Shown: positions 53,042 through 62,640 of the stretch, piece by piece
Layout: each line of letters starts with the position of its first letter
How positions within the stretch are numbered: the first letter of the stretch is position 1
Source: Allopusillimonas sp048270225
GTDB lineage: Bacteria; Pseudomonadota; Gammaproteobacteria; Burkholderiales; Burkholderiaceae_B
Length of the DNA: 64,000 nucleotides
Assembly: GCA_048270225.1 (NCBI GenBank)
Contig: JBLWTG010000010.1
Location: 1-64,000 of the forward strand
Reading direction: 5' to 3'
The notes under the pieces: model-generated
Told to the model about the DNA's origin: nothing
What the model saw: only the letters and a program-made list of their open reading frames with translations
Databases searched by the model: none
Program-made: the position numbers and the translations under genes

Positions 53042-53996
53042 GGAGGGCGAAATAGTCGCGAGCGCATTGCGCATCGTTGTCGATGGCGGCGATCATTGTG
53101 GGAAGATCAGGGAATTTCTCTTCGTCTCTCAGGTACTCGAGAAATTCAATACATGTGAGTTTACCGTAAGCGTCCAGCTGGCAGTCGAACAGGTGGGTTT
53201 CGAGCATCAGGCGCCCACCCTGCATAACGGTGGGGCGTACGCCCAGGCTGGCCACGCCGTTGATGGGCACAGACCCGAGGCCGTGCGCGCGCACGACATA
53301 CACGCCCGAGCGCAGCGCGCACTGGGGTGGGGCCGCCATGTTCAAAGTGGGGTAGCCTATGCTGCGGCCCAGCTTCTGTCCATGGATCACATGTCCGGTA
53401 ATGCGATAGCGATGGCCCAGGAGATGCTCGGCATGCTGCAGTTGGCCAACAGCCAGTGCGGTGCGCAGTTCCGAGCTGGAGATGCGATGCCCGTGTTCAT
53501 CTTCGATGTCGGCGATGGTTTCCACCTCGAAGCCAAGACGCCGGCCGGCGCGGCGCAACAGATCGACATCGCCGCTGCGCTTGTGACCGTAGCGAAAATC
53601 TTCGCCCACCAGCAGCCAGCGCGTGGCCAGCCCGCGCACCAGCAACTGCTCGATGAAGTCTTCGGCAGACATGTCGGCCAGACGTTGGTCGAAACGTTCC
53701 AGCACGACCTGACTGATGCCGTGGGACGCGATATCCACCACCTTGTCGCGCAGGCTGCTTACCTGAGTGGGAATGAGCTCGGGCCGCTGCCCGCGTCGGG
53801 CGAAATACGCGCGAGGATGGGGCTCGAAGGTCATGACGGTAGGAGCCAGGGCCTGCCTGTCTGCTTCGTCGCGTACGCGACGAAGAATGGCCTGGTGTCC
53901 GCGGTGGACGCCGTCGAAATTGCCGATCGTCACGGCGCTGGGACAGGCTGTGTCGTGTCGGGGCAGGGTGCGATAGAGGGTCAGGGTGTCATTCAC
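53031..53996 (-). CDS. ribF: Bifunctional riboflavin kinase/FMN adenylyltransferase
   Basis: 321 aa; FAD synthetase part with VTIGNFDGVHRGHQAIL and VGEDFRYGHKRSGDVDLL, riboflavin kinase part from ~residue 190 with GRSIGYPTLNMAAP, GVYVV, NGVASLGVRPTV, ETHLFD and EFLEYLRDEEKF. Makes FMN and FAD from riboflavin. Divergent from purN with 47 bases between. Confidence 0.97.
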   Translation of the reverse strand: MNDTLTLYRTLPRHDTACPSAVTIGNFDGVHRGHQAILRRVRDEADRQALAPTVMTFEPHPRAYFARRGQRPELIPTQVSSLRDKVVDIASHGISQVVLERFDQRLADMSAEDFIEQLLVRGLATRWLLVGEDFRYGHKRSGDVDLLRRAGRRLGFEVETIADIEDEHGHRISSSELRTALAVGQLQHAEHLLGHRYRITGHVIHGQKLGRSIGYPTLNMAAPPQCALRSGVYVVRAHGLGSVPINGVASLGVRPTVMQGGRLMLETHLFDCQLDAYGKLTCIEFLEYLRDEEKFPDLPTMIAAIDNDAQCARDYFALHGL

Positions 53997-54043
53997 AGCC
54001 GAGAGTTTACAATTTTGTCTCGAATTACTCAGGAATTATCGTC

Positions 54044-54742
54044 TTGGACGCACAAATAAATCCCGGCTGCCGCCTCGTCGTGCTCATTTCTGGCCGGGGA
54101 TCCAATATGCAGGCCATCGTCAATGCGGTGAATGCGGCCAGCCACCTGGGCCTGCCGGCCCAGGTGTGCGCAGTCATCGCCAACAAGCCCGATGCCGCCG
54201 GCCTTGCGTGGGCGCAGGAGCAGGGCATAGAGACGATTGTGGTTCCGCACCGCGACTACGCAACGCGCGAGGCCTTCGATATAGCGCTGGCAGCCGCGAT
54301 CGATGCCTATCAGCCGGACTATGTACTGCTGGCTGGTTTCATGCGGGTATTGACGCCGGGCTTTGTCGAACAATTCAATGGCCGCCTTATCAACATACAC
54401 CCCTCTCTGCTGCCGGTTTTTCCGGGCCTGCATACCCATCAGCAGGCGCTGGCCACGGGTGTGCAGTGGCACGGATGCACTGTACATTTTGTTACTCCGG
54501 TGCTGGATCACGGGCCCATCGTGGCGCAGGGCATGGTGCCCGTCCTGGCCGATGACACACCGGACAAGCTTGCCGAGCGTTTGCTGGGTGTGGAACACCG
54601 TCTTTACGCGGACGTGGTACGCTGGCTGATTGAAGGGCGGGTCCGGTTGGATGCCATGCAGCGCGTCCAGGTCCGCGGCGTTGCCAGCCGCGCCTTCGTC
54701 CTGACGCCTGCGGGCGTTGTTTCTTCGGAAGAATTTCAATGA
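54044..54742 (+). CDS. purN: Phosphoribosylglycinamide formyltransferase
   Basis: 232 aa using a TTG start (54044) after AGGAATTATC; the next ATG falls within the ISGRGSNM motif and would delete it. RLVVLISGRGSNMQAIVNAV, YVLLAGFMRVLTPGFVEQFNGRLINIHPSLLPVFPGLHTHQQAL, GCTVHFVTPVLDHGPIVAQ. Formylates GAR with 10-formyl-THF. Slightly longer than E. coli PurN (212). Overlaps the next gene by ATGA. Confidence 0.94.
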   Translation: MDAQINPGCRLVVLISGRGSNMQAIVNAVNAASHLGLPAQVCAVIANKPDAAGLAWAQEQGIETIVVPHRDYATREAFDIALAAAIDAYQPDYVLLAGFMRVLTPGFVEQFNGRLINIHPSLLPVFPGLHTHQQALATGVQWHGCTVHFVTPVLDHGPIVAQGMVPVLADDTPDKLAERLLGVEHRLYADVVRWLIEGRVRLDAMQRVQVRGVASRAFVLTPAGVVSSEEFQ

Positions 54743-56184
54743 GCGATAGAGAACAGTCCCGCAAGGGTGGGGCGCGATCGGGTGCGAGCGACGCCGGACG
54801 TGCCAGGCGCCAAGCGGGCAAGGCGCAGACGGGCAAGGCGCAGACGGGCAAGGCGCGGCATGAAAGCCGGGCCGCCGCACCGGGCGGCGACAAAGTCGCC
54901 CCCAGCCGGCCTTATGTCGTGGGTGCAGCGCGTATCGAGCAGGTTCGCGGCGTGCTTGGCGAGGCGCTGCAATGGGAGTATCCGGCCGATGCCGTGCTGT
55001 CTCACTGGTTCAGGGCGCACCCCAAGCTGGGCATGCGAGATCGCGGCGAGGTGGCCGAAGCCGTCTTCGACGTGCTGCGTCATTTGCGCCGCTATCGGCA
55101 GTACGCCGAGAGCGGTTTTGGTCCGGCAGCCCGCCGGCTGGCCATTCTGGGTCTGGCATCGGTGTTGCAGCGGTCCGTGCTGGATGCTGGTCTGGAGGAG
55201 AACGAGCGGCAATGGCTGGAGCATGTGCTGAGTATTGACACGGCGAGTCTGCCGCGCGCGATCCGTCATAGCGTGCCGGACTGGCTGGACGAGCGTTTGT
55301 CGGTCCTGGAGGACAGCGACAGCCTGGTGGAGGCGCTGAATCAGCCTGCTTCGCTCGACATCAGGGTCAATCCGTTCAAGGCTGACCGCGATGAAATTCT
55401 GGCGCAACTGCGCGAGGGGCCTGCGGCCCGCTTTGACCCCCAGCCCACGGAATATTCGCCCTGGGGGATACGCATGAAAGGCCGGCCGGCCATCAACCGC
55501 TGGCTGCAATTCGAGAATGGGCTCATCGAGGTGCAGGACGAGGGCAGCCAGATACTGGCCGCCCTGGTTGCGCCCCGGCGCGGCGAAATGATTATTGACT
55601 ACTGCGCGGGCGCAGGGGGCAAGACCTTGCTGATCGGCGCCCTGATGCGCTCCACGGGGCGCCTGTATGCCTTTGATGTGTCGGCGGCCCGGCTTGCGCG
55701 CGCCAAGCCGCGTTTTGCCCGCAGCGGCCTGTCCAATATCGTGCCGGTGGTCATCGACCCGGACAACGATCAGCGCGTCAAGCGCCTGCGCGGCAAGGCG
55801 CAGCGGGTGCTGGTGGACGCGCCCTGCAGTGGATTAGGTACTCTGCGGCGCAATCCTGACCTCAAATGGCGGCAGCATCCGGGCTCGCTGGATTCGCTGC
55901 GCGATACGCAGGCCAGCATCCTGCGGCAGGCCGCAAGCTGTGTCGCTCCGGGCGGACGGCTGGTATATGCCACCTGCAGCATTCTGCCGGAAGAGAACGA
56001 AGATCAGGTTGAGCGATTTTTAAAGGAAAATCCGGGCTTTATTCAGCTGGATGCGTGCAAAATAGCAACAGATCGTTGTAAAAAACTGACGCTGGAGGGA
56101 ACTGCGCTCAGAATGCGGCCCGACCGTCACGGCACAGACGGCTTTTTTGCCGCGGTACTCGAGCGTGCAGCGCTACAGGCTTGA
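54739..56184 (+). CDS. RsmB/NOP-family RNA m5C methyltransferase
   Basis: 481 aa. A basic low-complexity N-terminus with an imperfect KAQTG repeat, then a NusB-like helical region (residues ~60-200), then a class I methyltransferase domain: VQDEGSQILAALVAPRRGEMIIDYCAGAGGKTLLIGALM, catalytic Cys363 (VDAPCSGLGTLRRNPDLKW) and Cys413 (VYATCSILPEENEDQV). Likely methylates 16S rRNA (RsmB type). Follows purN by ATGA. Confidence 0.93.
   Translation: MSDREQSRKGGARSGASDAGRARRQAGKAQTGKAQTGKARHESRAAAPGGDKVAPSRPYVVGAARIEQVRGVLGEALQWEYPADAVLSHWFRAHPKLGMRDRGEVAEAVFDVLRHLRRYRQYAESGFGPAARRLAILGLASVLQRSVLDAGLEENERQWLEHVLSIDTASLPRAIRHSVPDWLDERLSVLEDSDSLVEALNQPASLDIRVNPFKADRDEILAQLREGPAARFDPQPTEYSPWGIRMKGRPAINRWLQFENGLIEVQDEGSQILAALVAPRRGEMIIDYCAGAGGKTLLIGALMRSTGRLYAFDVSAARLARAKPRFARSGLSNIVPVVIDPDNDQRVKRLRGKAQRVLVDAPCSGLGTLRRNPDLKWRQHPGSLDSLRDTQASILRQAASCVAPGGRLVYATCSILPEENEDQVERFLKENPGFIQLDACKIATDRCKKLTLEGTALRMRPDRHGTDGFFAAVLERAALQA
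54816..54858 (+). repeat. Tandem 15-base repeat in the methyltransferase N-terminus
   Basis: The unit GGCAAGGCGCAGACG recurs at a 15-base period (54818-54847), with a third, diverged part (GGCAAGGCGCGGCAT). It encodes GKAQT repeats. A slippage-prone short array; a copy change would add or remove five residues without a frameshift. Confidence 0.7.
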
Positions 56185-56277
56185 TTTATATTAAAACTAA
56201 TTTGAAATTTCCCTGTCATAAGGGGTGCAAGTGGGCTAAAATTTTTAATGTCATAACATGAGGCCTCAAAAAGGTTT

Positions 56278-57486
56278 ATGAACCAAATACTTAATTTCGT
56301 GGCAGGCGGCATTCTCCATCTTTCATGGTGGCAGCTTGTAGTCGTCACGCTCGTGCTTACCCATATCACCATTGTGGCGGTAACCGTCTTCCTGCACCGC
56401 AGCCAGGCTCACCGCGGGCTAGACCTGCATCCCGCCGTCATGCATTTCTTCAGGTTCTGGCTCTGGATGACCACGGGCATGGTGACCAAGGAATGGGTTG
56501 CCATCCACCGCAAGCACCACGCCAAGGTCGAGCGCGAAGGCGATCCTCACTCGCCTATGGTGTTCGGTCTGGGCAAAGTGTTCTTCCGTGGTGCTGAACT
56601 GTATCGCGAAGAAGCGACCAATCCCGAAACGCTCAAGCGTTACGGCCACGGCACGCCGGACGACTGGATGGAGCGCAATGTATATAGCCGCCACAGCCTG
56701 TTGGGCGTGCTCATCATGCTGGGTATCGATCTTGCCTTGTTCGGTGTGATTGGCGTCACCATCTGGGCGGTGCAAATGGCCTGGATTCCCTTCTGGGCGG
56801 CCGGCGTTGTCAACGGCGTGGGCCACGCCTGGGGCTATCGCAACTATGCCAGCCCGGATACCAGCACCAATGTGTCGCCCTGGGGCATCATCATCGGCGG
56901 CGAAGAGCTGCACAACAATCACCATGCCTACGGCACGTCGGCCAAGTTCTCCACCAAATGGTACGAGTTCGACCTGGGCTGGTGCTATATCCGGATCCTG
57001 AGTGCATTCGGGCTCGCCAAGGTCAAGAAGCTGGCGCCCAAGCTCAAGCTTGAGCCTGCAAAAGCCGCAGTCGACGCCAGCACGCTGCAGGGTGTCATCA
57101 CGCACCGCTACGAGATCCTGGCGCGTTATGCCGACATCGTCCGCCATGCCGCCTCCGAAGAGCTTGCACGGCTTAAGCCTACGCGGGTGGAAGGCAGTCC
57201 GAACTGCAACTATTCCGTCCTGCGTCGCTGCAAGGATTGGCTGTGCCGCAGCGATGATGCACTGGCGCCCGAACAGCGCGCCGAGGTGGATTCCCTTCTG
57301 GAACATAACCAGTCGCTGTCCACGCTGGTGCAGATGCGCCGCGAACTGGCGCGTGTCTGGGAAAGCTCCAGTGCAAGCAGCGAGCAGCTTCTGGCTGACC
57401 TCCAGGCCTGGTGCCAGCGTGCCCAGCAAAGCGGCATCGCCAGTCTGGAACAGTTTGCGTATCGGCTACGCCGCTACGCGGCATGA
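56278..57486 (+). CDS. Acyl-lipid/acyl-CoA fatty acid desaturase with a C-terminal extension
   Basis: 402 aa. Three histidine boxes of the membrane desaturases: HRSQAH (40-45), HRKHH (77-81) and HNNHH (212-216), with four membrane segments between. Probably a delta-9-type enzyme making monounsaturated chains. From about residue 265 a charged, soluble helical extension (LQGVITHRYEILARYADIVRH...LQAWCQRAQQSGIASLEQFAYRLRRYAA) has no membrane character; see findings. Its stop overlaps the uvrD start by ATGA. Confidence 0.9.
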   Translation: MNQILNFVAGGILHLSWWQLVVVTLVLTHITIVAVTVFLHRSQAHRGLDLHPAVMHFFRFWLWMTTGMVTKEWVAIHRKHHAKVEREGDPHSPMVFGLGKVFFRGAELYREEATNPETLKRYGHGTPDDWMERNVYSRHSLLGVLIMLGIDLALFGVIGVTIWAVQMAWIPFWAAGVVNGVGHAWGYRNYASPDTSTNVSPWGIIIGGEELHNNHHAYGTSAKFSTKWYEFDLGWCYIRILSAFGLAKVKKLAPKLKLEPAKAAVDASTLQGVITHRYEILARYADIVRHAASEELARLKPTRVEGSPNCNYSVLRRCKDWLCRSDDALAPEQRAEVDSLLEHNQSLSTLVQMRRELARVWESSSASSEQLLADLQAWCQRAQQSGIASLEQFAYRLRRYAA

Positions 57487-59801
57487 TAGAAAGTCTAAAC
57501 CCGCAGCAAAGCCTTGCAGTAACGCTTCCCCCTGAACATGCGCTGGTCCTGGCCGGCGCAGGAAGCGGCAAGACCCGGGTGCTTACCACTCGGATGGCCT
57601 GGCTGATACAAACCAGCCAGGCCAGTCCCTACGGCCTGATGGCAGTCACCTTCACCAACAAGTCGGCGCGCGAAATGCTTACGCGCCTGACTGCCTTATT
57701 GCCCATCAATACGCGTGGCATGTGGGTAGGAACCTTCCATGGCCTGTGCAACCGCTTGCTGCGCGCGCACCATCGCGACGCAGGCCTGCCCCAGACCTTT
57801 CAGATTCTCGACAGTGCCGACCAGTTGGCGGCGATCAAGCGGCTGATCAAAGGCGCGGGCATAGACGACGACAAGTTTCCGCCGCGCGATGTCCAGCGTT
57901 TCATTAACGGATCCAAGGAAGAGGGGCTCAGGCCAGGCAATGTCGAGGCCTGGGATGCTTACAGGCGCCGGCTGGTCGACATCTATACGCTTTATCAGGA
58001 GCAGTGCGAGCGGGAAGGCGTGGTGGATTTCGCCGAACTGCTGCTGCGTGCCTATGAGCTGCTGCAGCGCAACGCGCCGATCCGTGAGCATTACCAGCGC
58101 CGATTCCAGCATATTCTGGTGGATGAGTTCCAGGATACCAATGCGCTCCAGTACCGTTGGCTGAAACTGCTGGCCGGTGGCGGTGCCGCGATTTTCGCCG
58201 TGGGTGACGATGATCAGTCCATCTATGCCTTCAGGGGCGCCGATGTCGGCAATATGGCCGACTTCGAGCGCGAGTATGCGCACGGCAATGTGATCCGCCT
58301 GGAACAGAACTACCGCTCCTACGGCCACATTCTGGATTCCGCCAATGCGCTGATTGCTCATAACTCGGCCCGCCTGGGCAAAAACCTCTGGACAGAACAG
58401 GGCGAGGGCGAGCCGGTACGAGTGATCGAGCAGCCCTCGGATCAGCTCGAGGCACAGTGGATACTGGACGAAATCAAAGCATTGATCAATGACGGTCGCC
58501 TGCGTCGCGAAATTGCCGTGTTGTATCGCAGCAATGCCCAATCGCGCATCATCGAACATGCGCTGTTTTCCGCAGGAATCCCGTACAAGGTGTACGGCGG
58601 CCTGCGCTTTTTCGAGCGGCAGGAAGTCAAGCATGCGCTGGCCTATCTGCGCTTGATGGACAACCCCCATGACGACACGTCCTGGCTGCGCGTCGTTAAT
58701 TTTCCAACTCGCGGCATTGGCGCCCGCACGCTGGAACAACTGGCCGATGTCGCCCGGCAGCAGGGAAGCAGTCTGTTTCGCGCCGTGCCCATGCTTTCCG
58801 GCAAAGGCGGCACCAATCTGGCCAGGTTTGCCGAGTTGATCCAGCAAATGGCGCATGAAGCCCAGGTGTTGACACTGCCCGAACTGGTCGAGCACGTCAT
58901 TCATCACAGCGGACTGCTGGCGCACTATCGGAATGACCGCGAGGGCGCCGAGCGACTGGAGAACCTGCAGGAGCTGGTGAACGCTGCTGCGGCGTTTACT
59001 GCCGAAGAAAATTTTGATGGCTTTGCCGCCGGACGTATTCCTGAGCTGGTCGCAACGCCGGCTTTGGCGGCAGGCGCCTCGCCCGCAGGCAATGAAACAG
59101 GCTCAGGTGTACAAATGGGACCGGAGGCGGGTCCCATGTCTCCGCTGGCTGCGTTTCTCACACATGCTTCCCTGGAGGCTGGCGACAACCAGGCCCAGGC
59201 GGGTCAGGATGCTGTTCAGCTCATGACGGTGCACTCGGCCAAGGGTCTGGAATTCGATTCCGTTTTTATCACCGGCGTGGAAGACGGCTTGTTTCCACAC
59301 GAGAACAGCCTGCTTGAAGCGGCAGGGCTGGAAGAAGAGCGGCGGCTCATGTATGTGGCAATCACGCGCGCGCGGGAAAGACTCTATCTCACTCTGGCCC
59401 AAAGCCGCATGCTGCACGGCCAAACGCGTTACGCCATGCGCTCTCGTTTCCTGGATGAAATTCCTGCCGAACATCTCAAATGGCTCACGCCCAGGGAAGG
59501 GCGGGCGCCTGTCCGGGAGCATGCCTGGAGCGGTGCGTTCCGGCGCGGCGGGGACGCCTATAACCGGCCTGACAGCGGCAGCTTCGCCCCGCGTATGCCG
59601 CGCATGCAGACCAGCGGCGTAGTCGTCGGTGACAAGCAGTTTCGCATTGGTACCGGTGTACGCCATCCCAAATTCGGTGACGGCACCGTCATCGGATTGA
59701 GTGGCGTCGGCCAGGATGCCCAGGCGCAAATTCAGTTTCGCGATGTCGGCACCAAGACACTGGCGCTGGGTGTAGCCAAGCTCGAAGTGTTGGCTGGCTG
59801 A
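57483..59801 (+). CDS. uvrD: DNA helicase II, UvrD
   Basis: 772 aa from ATG 57483. SF1 helicase motifs: Walker A AGAGSGKT (24-31), VTFTNKSAREM, GTFHGLCNRLLR, ILVDEFQDTNALQY, GDDDQSIYAFRGAD, TVHSAKGLEFDSVFITG, EERRLMYVAITRARERL. The C-terminus has the Tudor-like VRHPKFGDGTVIGL...VAKLEVLAG fold of UvrD. Acts in excision and mismatch repair. Its stop abuts the ABC-F stop on the other strand with no gap. Confidence 0.95.
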   Translation: MIESLNPQQSLAVTLPPEHALVLAGAGSGKTRVLTTRMAWLIQTSQASPYGLMAVTFTNKSAREMLTRLTALLPINTRGMWVGTFHGLCNRLLRAHHRDAGLPQTFQILDSADQLAAIKRLIKGAGIDDDKFPPRDVQRFINGSKEEGLRPGNVEAWDAYRRRLVDIYTLYQEQCEREGVVDFAELLLRAYELLQRNAPIREHYQRRFQHILVDEFQDTNALQYRWLKLLAGGGAAIFAVGDDDQSIYAFRGADVGNMADFEREYAHGNVIRLEQNYRSYGHILDSANALIAHNSARLGKNLWTEQGEGEPVRVIEQPSDQLEAQWILDEIKALINDGRLRREIAVLYRSNAQSRIIEHALFSAGIPYKVYGGLRFFERQEVKHALAYLRLMDNPHDDTSWLRVVNFPTRGIGARTLEQLADVARQQGSSLFRAVPMLSGKGGTNLARFAELIQQMAHEAQVLTLPELVEHVIHHSGLLAHYRNDREGAERLENLQELVNAAAAFTAEENFDGFAAGRIPELVATPALAAGASPAGNETGSGVQMGPEAGPMSPLAAFLTHASLEAGDNQAQAGQDAVQLMTVHSAKGLEFDSVFITGVEDGLFPHENSLLEAAGLEEERRLMYVAITRARERLYLTLAQSRMLHGQTRYAMRSRFLDEIPAEHLKWLTPREGRAPVREHAWSGAFRRGGDAYNRPDSGSFAPRMPRMQTSGVVVGDKQFRIGTGVRHPKFGDGTVIGLSGVGQDAQAQIQFRDVGTKTLALGVAKLEVLAG

Positions 59802-61736
59802 CTACTCGATCTCCTCGAGCTCCTGCTGGAGCTCGAGCCATTGTTCCTCGTGGCTGGCCATGCGCTTGGTGAGCTCGCCATGCTCGGCCATGACCTGCTG
59901 GCGTTCGGCGCGACGCTCGTCGGCATAGAGGCCGGCGTCGGCAATCACCGCATCCAGTGCGTTCAGCCGCGTACGCAGAGTCTCCATTTCGGCTTCCAGC
60001 TTGCTCACCTTTGCTTCCAGCGGTTTGCGCCGGGCAGCCAGGCGCTGCCGTGTTTCGGCATCCAGGCGCCGCTGCTGCTTGCGGTCCAGTTGGGCGTCGC
60101 CGGTAGCCTGGGCGTCCTGACGCGCTTCAGCCCTGGCCTCGGCGCGTACGTTTGCGTTGCGGGTGGACAGCCAATCGCGGTAGTCCTCGAGGTCGCCGTC
60201 GAACTCGGATACTCGCCCGTCGGCCACTACCCAGAAGTCATCCACGGTTGTTCGCAGCAGATGTCGGTCATGAGACACCAGCAGCACGCTGCCTGAAAAC
60301 TCGGCAAGTGCGGTAGCCAGTGCTTCGCGGGTGTCGACATCCAGGTGATTGCTGGGCTCATCCAGCAACAGCAAATTGGGCTTCTGCCAGACCACCAGCG
60401 CCAGAGCGAGCCGGGCCTTTTCGCCGCCGGACATGGGGGCGATGCGGCTATTGACGGTGTCGCCGCTGAAGCCGAATCCGCCCAGGTAATTGCGCAGTTC
60501 CTGTTCTCGCGCCTGTGGGGCGAGACGTGCCAGATGTTGCAAGGGTGTGGCGTCCAGGTCCAGCATGTCGAGCTGATGCTGCGCAAAATAGCCGATTTCC
60601 AGGCCTTTGGAGGCCAGGCGGGTACCGTCCAGCGGCGCCAGTTCGCCCGCCAGTGTCTTGATGAGCGTGCTTTTGCCGGCGCCGTTTACGCCCAGCACGC
60701 CGATGCGGCTGCCGCCACGCACCATGAGCTGGACCTTTTCCAGGATGGGCAGGGGCTGTCCGTCCTCGTTGCGGTAACCCGTGGTGAGTTTGTCCAGGGT
60801 AAGCAGCGGATCCGGCATGCTGAGTGGTTCGGGGATGCGGATATCGATGCCGGACTCGGCCTGCAGCGGCGCCAGAGTTTCCATGCGGGCCAAGGCCTTG
60901 ACGCGGCTTTGAGCCTGCTTGGCCTTGGTCGCTTTGGCCTTGAAGCGGTCGATAAAACTTTGCAGGCGCGCGGTTTCGCGCGTTTGTCTGTCCCAGGCCA
61001 GACGGGTCTGGCGCAGGCGTTCGGCGCGTTGGGTCAGGAAGTCCTGATAGCCGCCGCGATAGCGCACCAGTTTGTTCTGGTCAAAATGCAGAATGATGCG
61101 CGCGACTGCATCGAGAAACTCGGTATCGTGGGAGATCAGCAGCACCGTTCCCGGGTAGGCGGCCAGCCAGCGCTCCAGCCAGAGCATGGCGTCCAGGTCC
61201 AGGTGATTGGTGGGCTCGTCGAGCAGCAGCAGATCGGAGGGCGCCATCAGTGCACGCGCCAGGGCCAGGCGCATCTGCCACCCACCGGAAAAACTGCGCA
61301 CGGGCTGCATCCACTGTGCGGGTGCAAATCCCAGCCCGGCCAGCAGTTGTTCGGCGCGGGAAGGTGCACTCCATGCGTCTGCTTCGATCAGGGCGGTTTC
61401 GAGTTCGGCGATACGCTGCCCCTCGGTATCGGGGGTGCCCGCGCGCTCGGCCTGCAGCGCGCGCAAATGTGTATCTCCGTCGATGACGAATTCGCGTGCC
61501 GGCATGGCGTTGTCGCTGATTTCCTGCTCAACGCTGGCAATGCGCCAGCCGGGTGGAATAGCCAGCGAGCCGGCGTCTGCGTCAAGGCGGTTCTGAATCA
61601 GCGCGAACAGTGTGGATTTGCCTGCACCGTTTTTTCCGACAATGCCGACGCGCTCACCCGGGTTGATGACGAAGTCGGTTTCATCCAGCAAAACCTTGAC
61701 GCCACGGCGCAAGGTGAGTCCTGCAGCCCGTATCAC
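59802..61736 (-). CDS. yheS: ABC-F ATPase, YheS-like
   Basis: 644 aa if started at GTG 61736 (in TAGTG with the prmB stop), giving VIRAAGLTLRRGVKVLLDETDFVINPGERVGIVGKNGAGKS, the YheS start; a longer frame from ATG 61799 overlaps prmB and is less likely. Two ABC domains (second Walker A GVNGAGKS), the Arm/linker with AKATKAKQAQSRVKALARM, and a C-terminal coiled coil. ABC-F proteins bind the ribosome E site and rescue or tune translation. YheS is 637 aa in E. coli. Confidence 0.93.
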   Translation of the reverse strand: MIRAAGLTLRRGVKVLLDETDFVINPGERVGIVGKNGAGKSTLFALIQNRLDADAGSLAIPPGWRIASVEQEISDNAMPAREFVIDGDTHLRALQAERAGTPDTEGQRIAELETALIEADAWSAPSRAEQLLAGLGFAPAQWMQPVRSFSGGWQMRLALARALMAPSDLLLLDEPTNHLDLDAMLWLERWLAAYPGTVLLISHDTEFLDAVARIILHFDQNKLVRYRGGYQDFLTQRAERLRQTRLAWDRQTRETARLQSFIDRFKAKATKAKQAQSRVKALARMETLAPLQAESGIDIRIPEPLSMPDPLLTLDKLTTGYRNEDGQPLPILEKVQLMVRGGSRIGVLGVNGAGKSTLIKTLAGELAPLDGTRLASKGLEIGYFAQHQLDMLDLDATPLQHLARLAPQAREQELRNYLGGFGFSGDTVNSRIAPMSGGEKARLALALVVWQKPNLLLLDEPSNHLDVDTREALATALAEFSGSVLLVSHDRHLLRTTVDDFWVVADGRVSEFDGDLEDYRDWLSTRNANVRAEARAEARQDAQATGDAQLDRKQQRRLDAETRQRLAARRKPLEAKVSKLEAEMETLRTRLNALDAVIADAGLYADERRAERQQVMAEHGELTKRMASHEEQWLELQQELEEIE

Positions 61737-62629
61737 TACGTCAATTGCTCCCGTGTCAGCATCAGTATCTGGTCCTCGGTGTTTTCCGTGCTGAGCCACA
61801 CCGGATCGAGCGTTGGAAAGGCTTCTATGAAGTTCTGATATTCGTTGCCGATCTCCAGTACCAACATGCCCTCCGGCGCCAGGAAGGCCGGTGCCTCGTC
61901 CAGCAGTCGACGTATCAAATCCATGCCATCGTCGCCGCCAGCCAGCGCCTCGGTGGGCTCGTGACGGTATTCCGGAGGCAGATGCTCCATAGAATGATTA
62001 TTGACATAGGGCGGGTTGCAGATGATCAGCTTGTACTCACACTGCGGCAATTGATCAAAGAGATCGCTGCAATGCGTGGCGATGCGTCCGTCCAGCCCCG
62101 AGAGTTCAATATTCTGATCGGCTACCTCGAGGGCGTGCTCGGACAAGTCCACTGCGTCGACCTGAGCGTTGGGGAAGGCCAGCGCGGCCAGAATGGCCAG
62201 GCAACCTGAGCCAGTGCAGAGGTCCAGGACGAAATCAATCTCGTCTGGTTCGGCAACCCATGGCGCCAGGCCGTCGGACAAAAGCTCGGAAATAGGCGAG
62301 CGGGGAACGATGACGCGCGGATCCACGACAAAGCGATGTCCTTGCAGCCAGGCTTCGCCCGTCAGGTAGGCGGCGGGGATGCGTTCCGTGATGCGTCGTT
62401 CAAGCAGCTTGAGAAAGCGTTCACGCTCTTCGGGCAAGACGCGGGCGTCAAGATAGGGCTCCAGCGTATCCAGCGGCAAATGCAGGGTATGCAGCAGCAG
62501 GTAGGCAGCCTCGTCCCAGGCGTTGTCGCTGCCGTGACCGAAAGAAAGCTGTGACGCATTGAACCGGCTGACTGAATAGCGCATCAGGTCGCGCAGTGTG
62601 AATAGCTCGGTTTGGGCGGATTCGTACAT
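61736..62629 (-). CDS. prmB: Ribosomal protein L3 N5-glutamine methyltransferase
   Basis: 297 aa; N-terminal helical part (LRDLMRYSVSRFNASQLSFGHGSDNAWDEAAYLLLHTL), IPAAYLTGEAWLQGHRFVVDPRVIVPRSPISELL, SAM site (DLCTGSGCLAILAALAF) and NPPYVN for Gln binding. PrmB rather than PrmC by the SxxSFGHG...DEAxxL and RSPIxEL wording. Methylates L3 Gln150. Confidence 0.96.
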   Translation of the reverse strand: MYESAQTELFTLRDLMRYSVSRFNASQLSFGHGSDNAWDEAAYLLLHTLHLPLDTLEPYLDARVLPEERERFLKLLERRITERIPAAYLTGEAWLQGHRFVVDPRVIVPRSPISELLSDGLAPWVAEPDEIDFVLDLCTGSGCLAILAALAFPNAQVDAVDLSEHALEVADQNIELSGLDGRIATHCSDLFDQLPQCEYKLIICNPPYVNNHSMEHLPPEYRHEPTEALAGGDDGMDLIRRLLDEAPAFLAPEGMLVLEIGNEYQNFIEAFPTLDPVWLSTENTEDQILMLTREQLT

Positions 62630-62640
62630 ACGTTCTCCAG

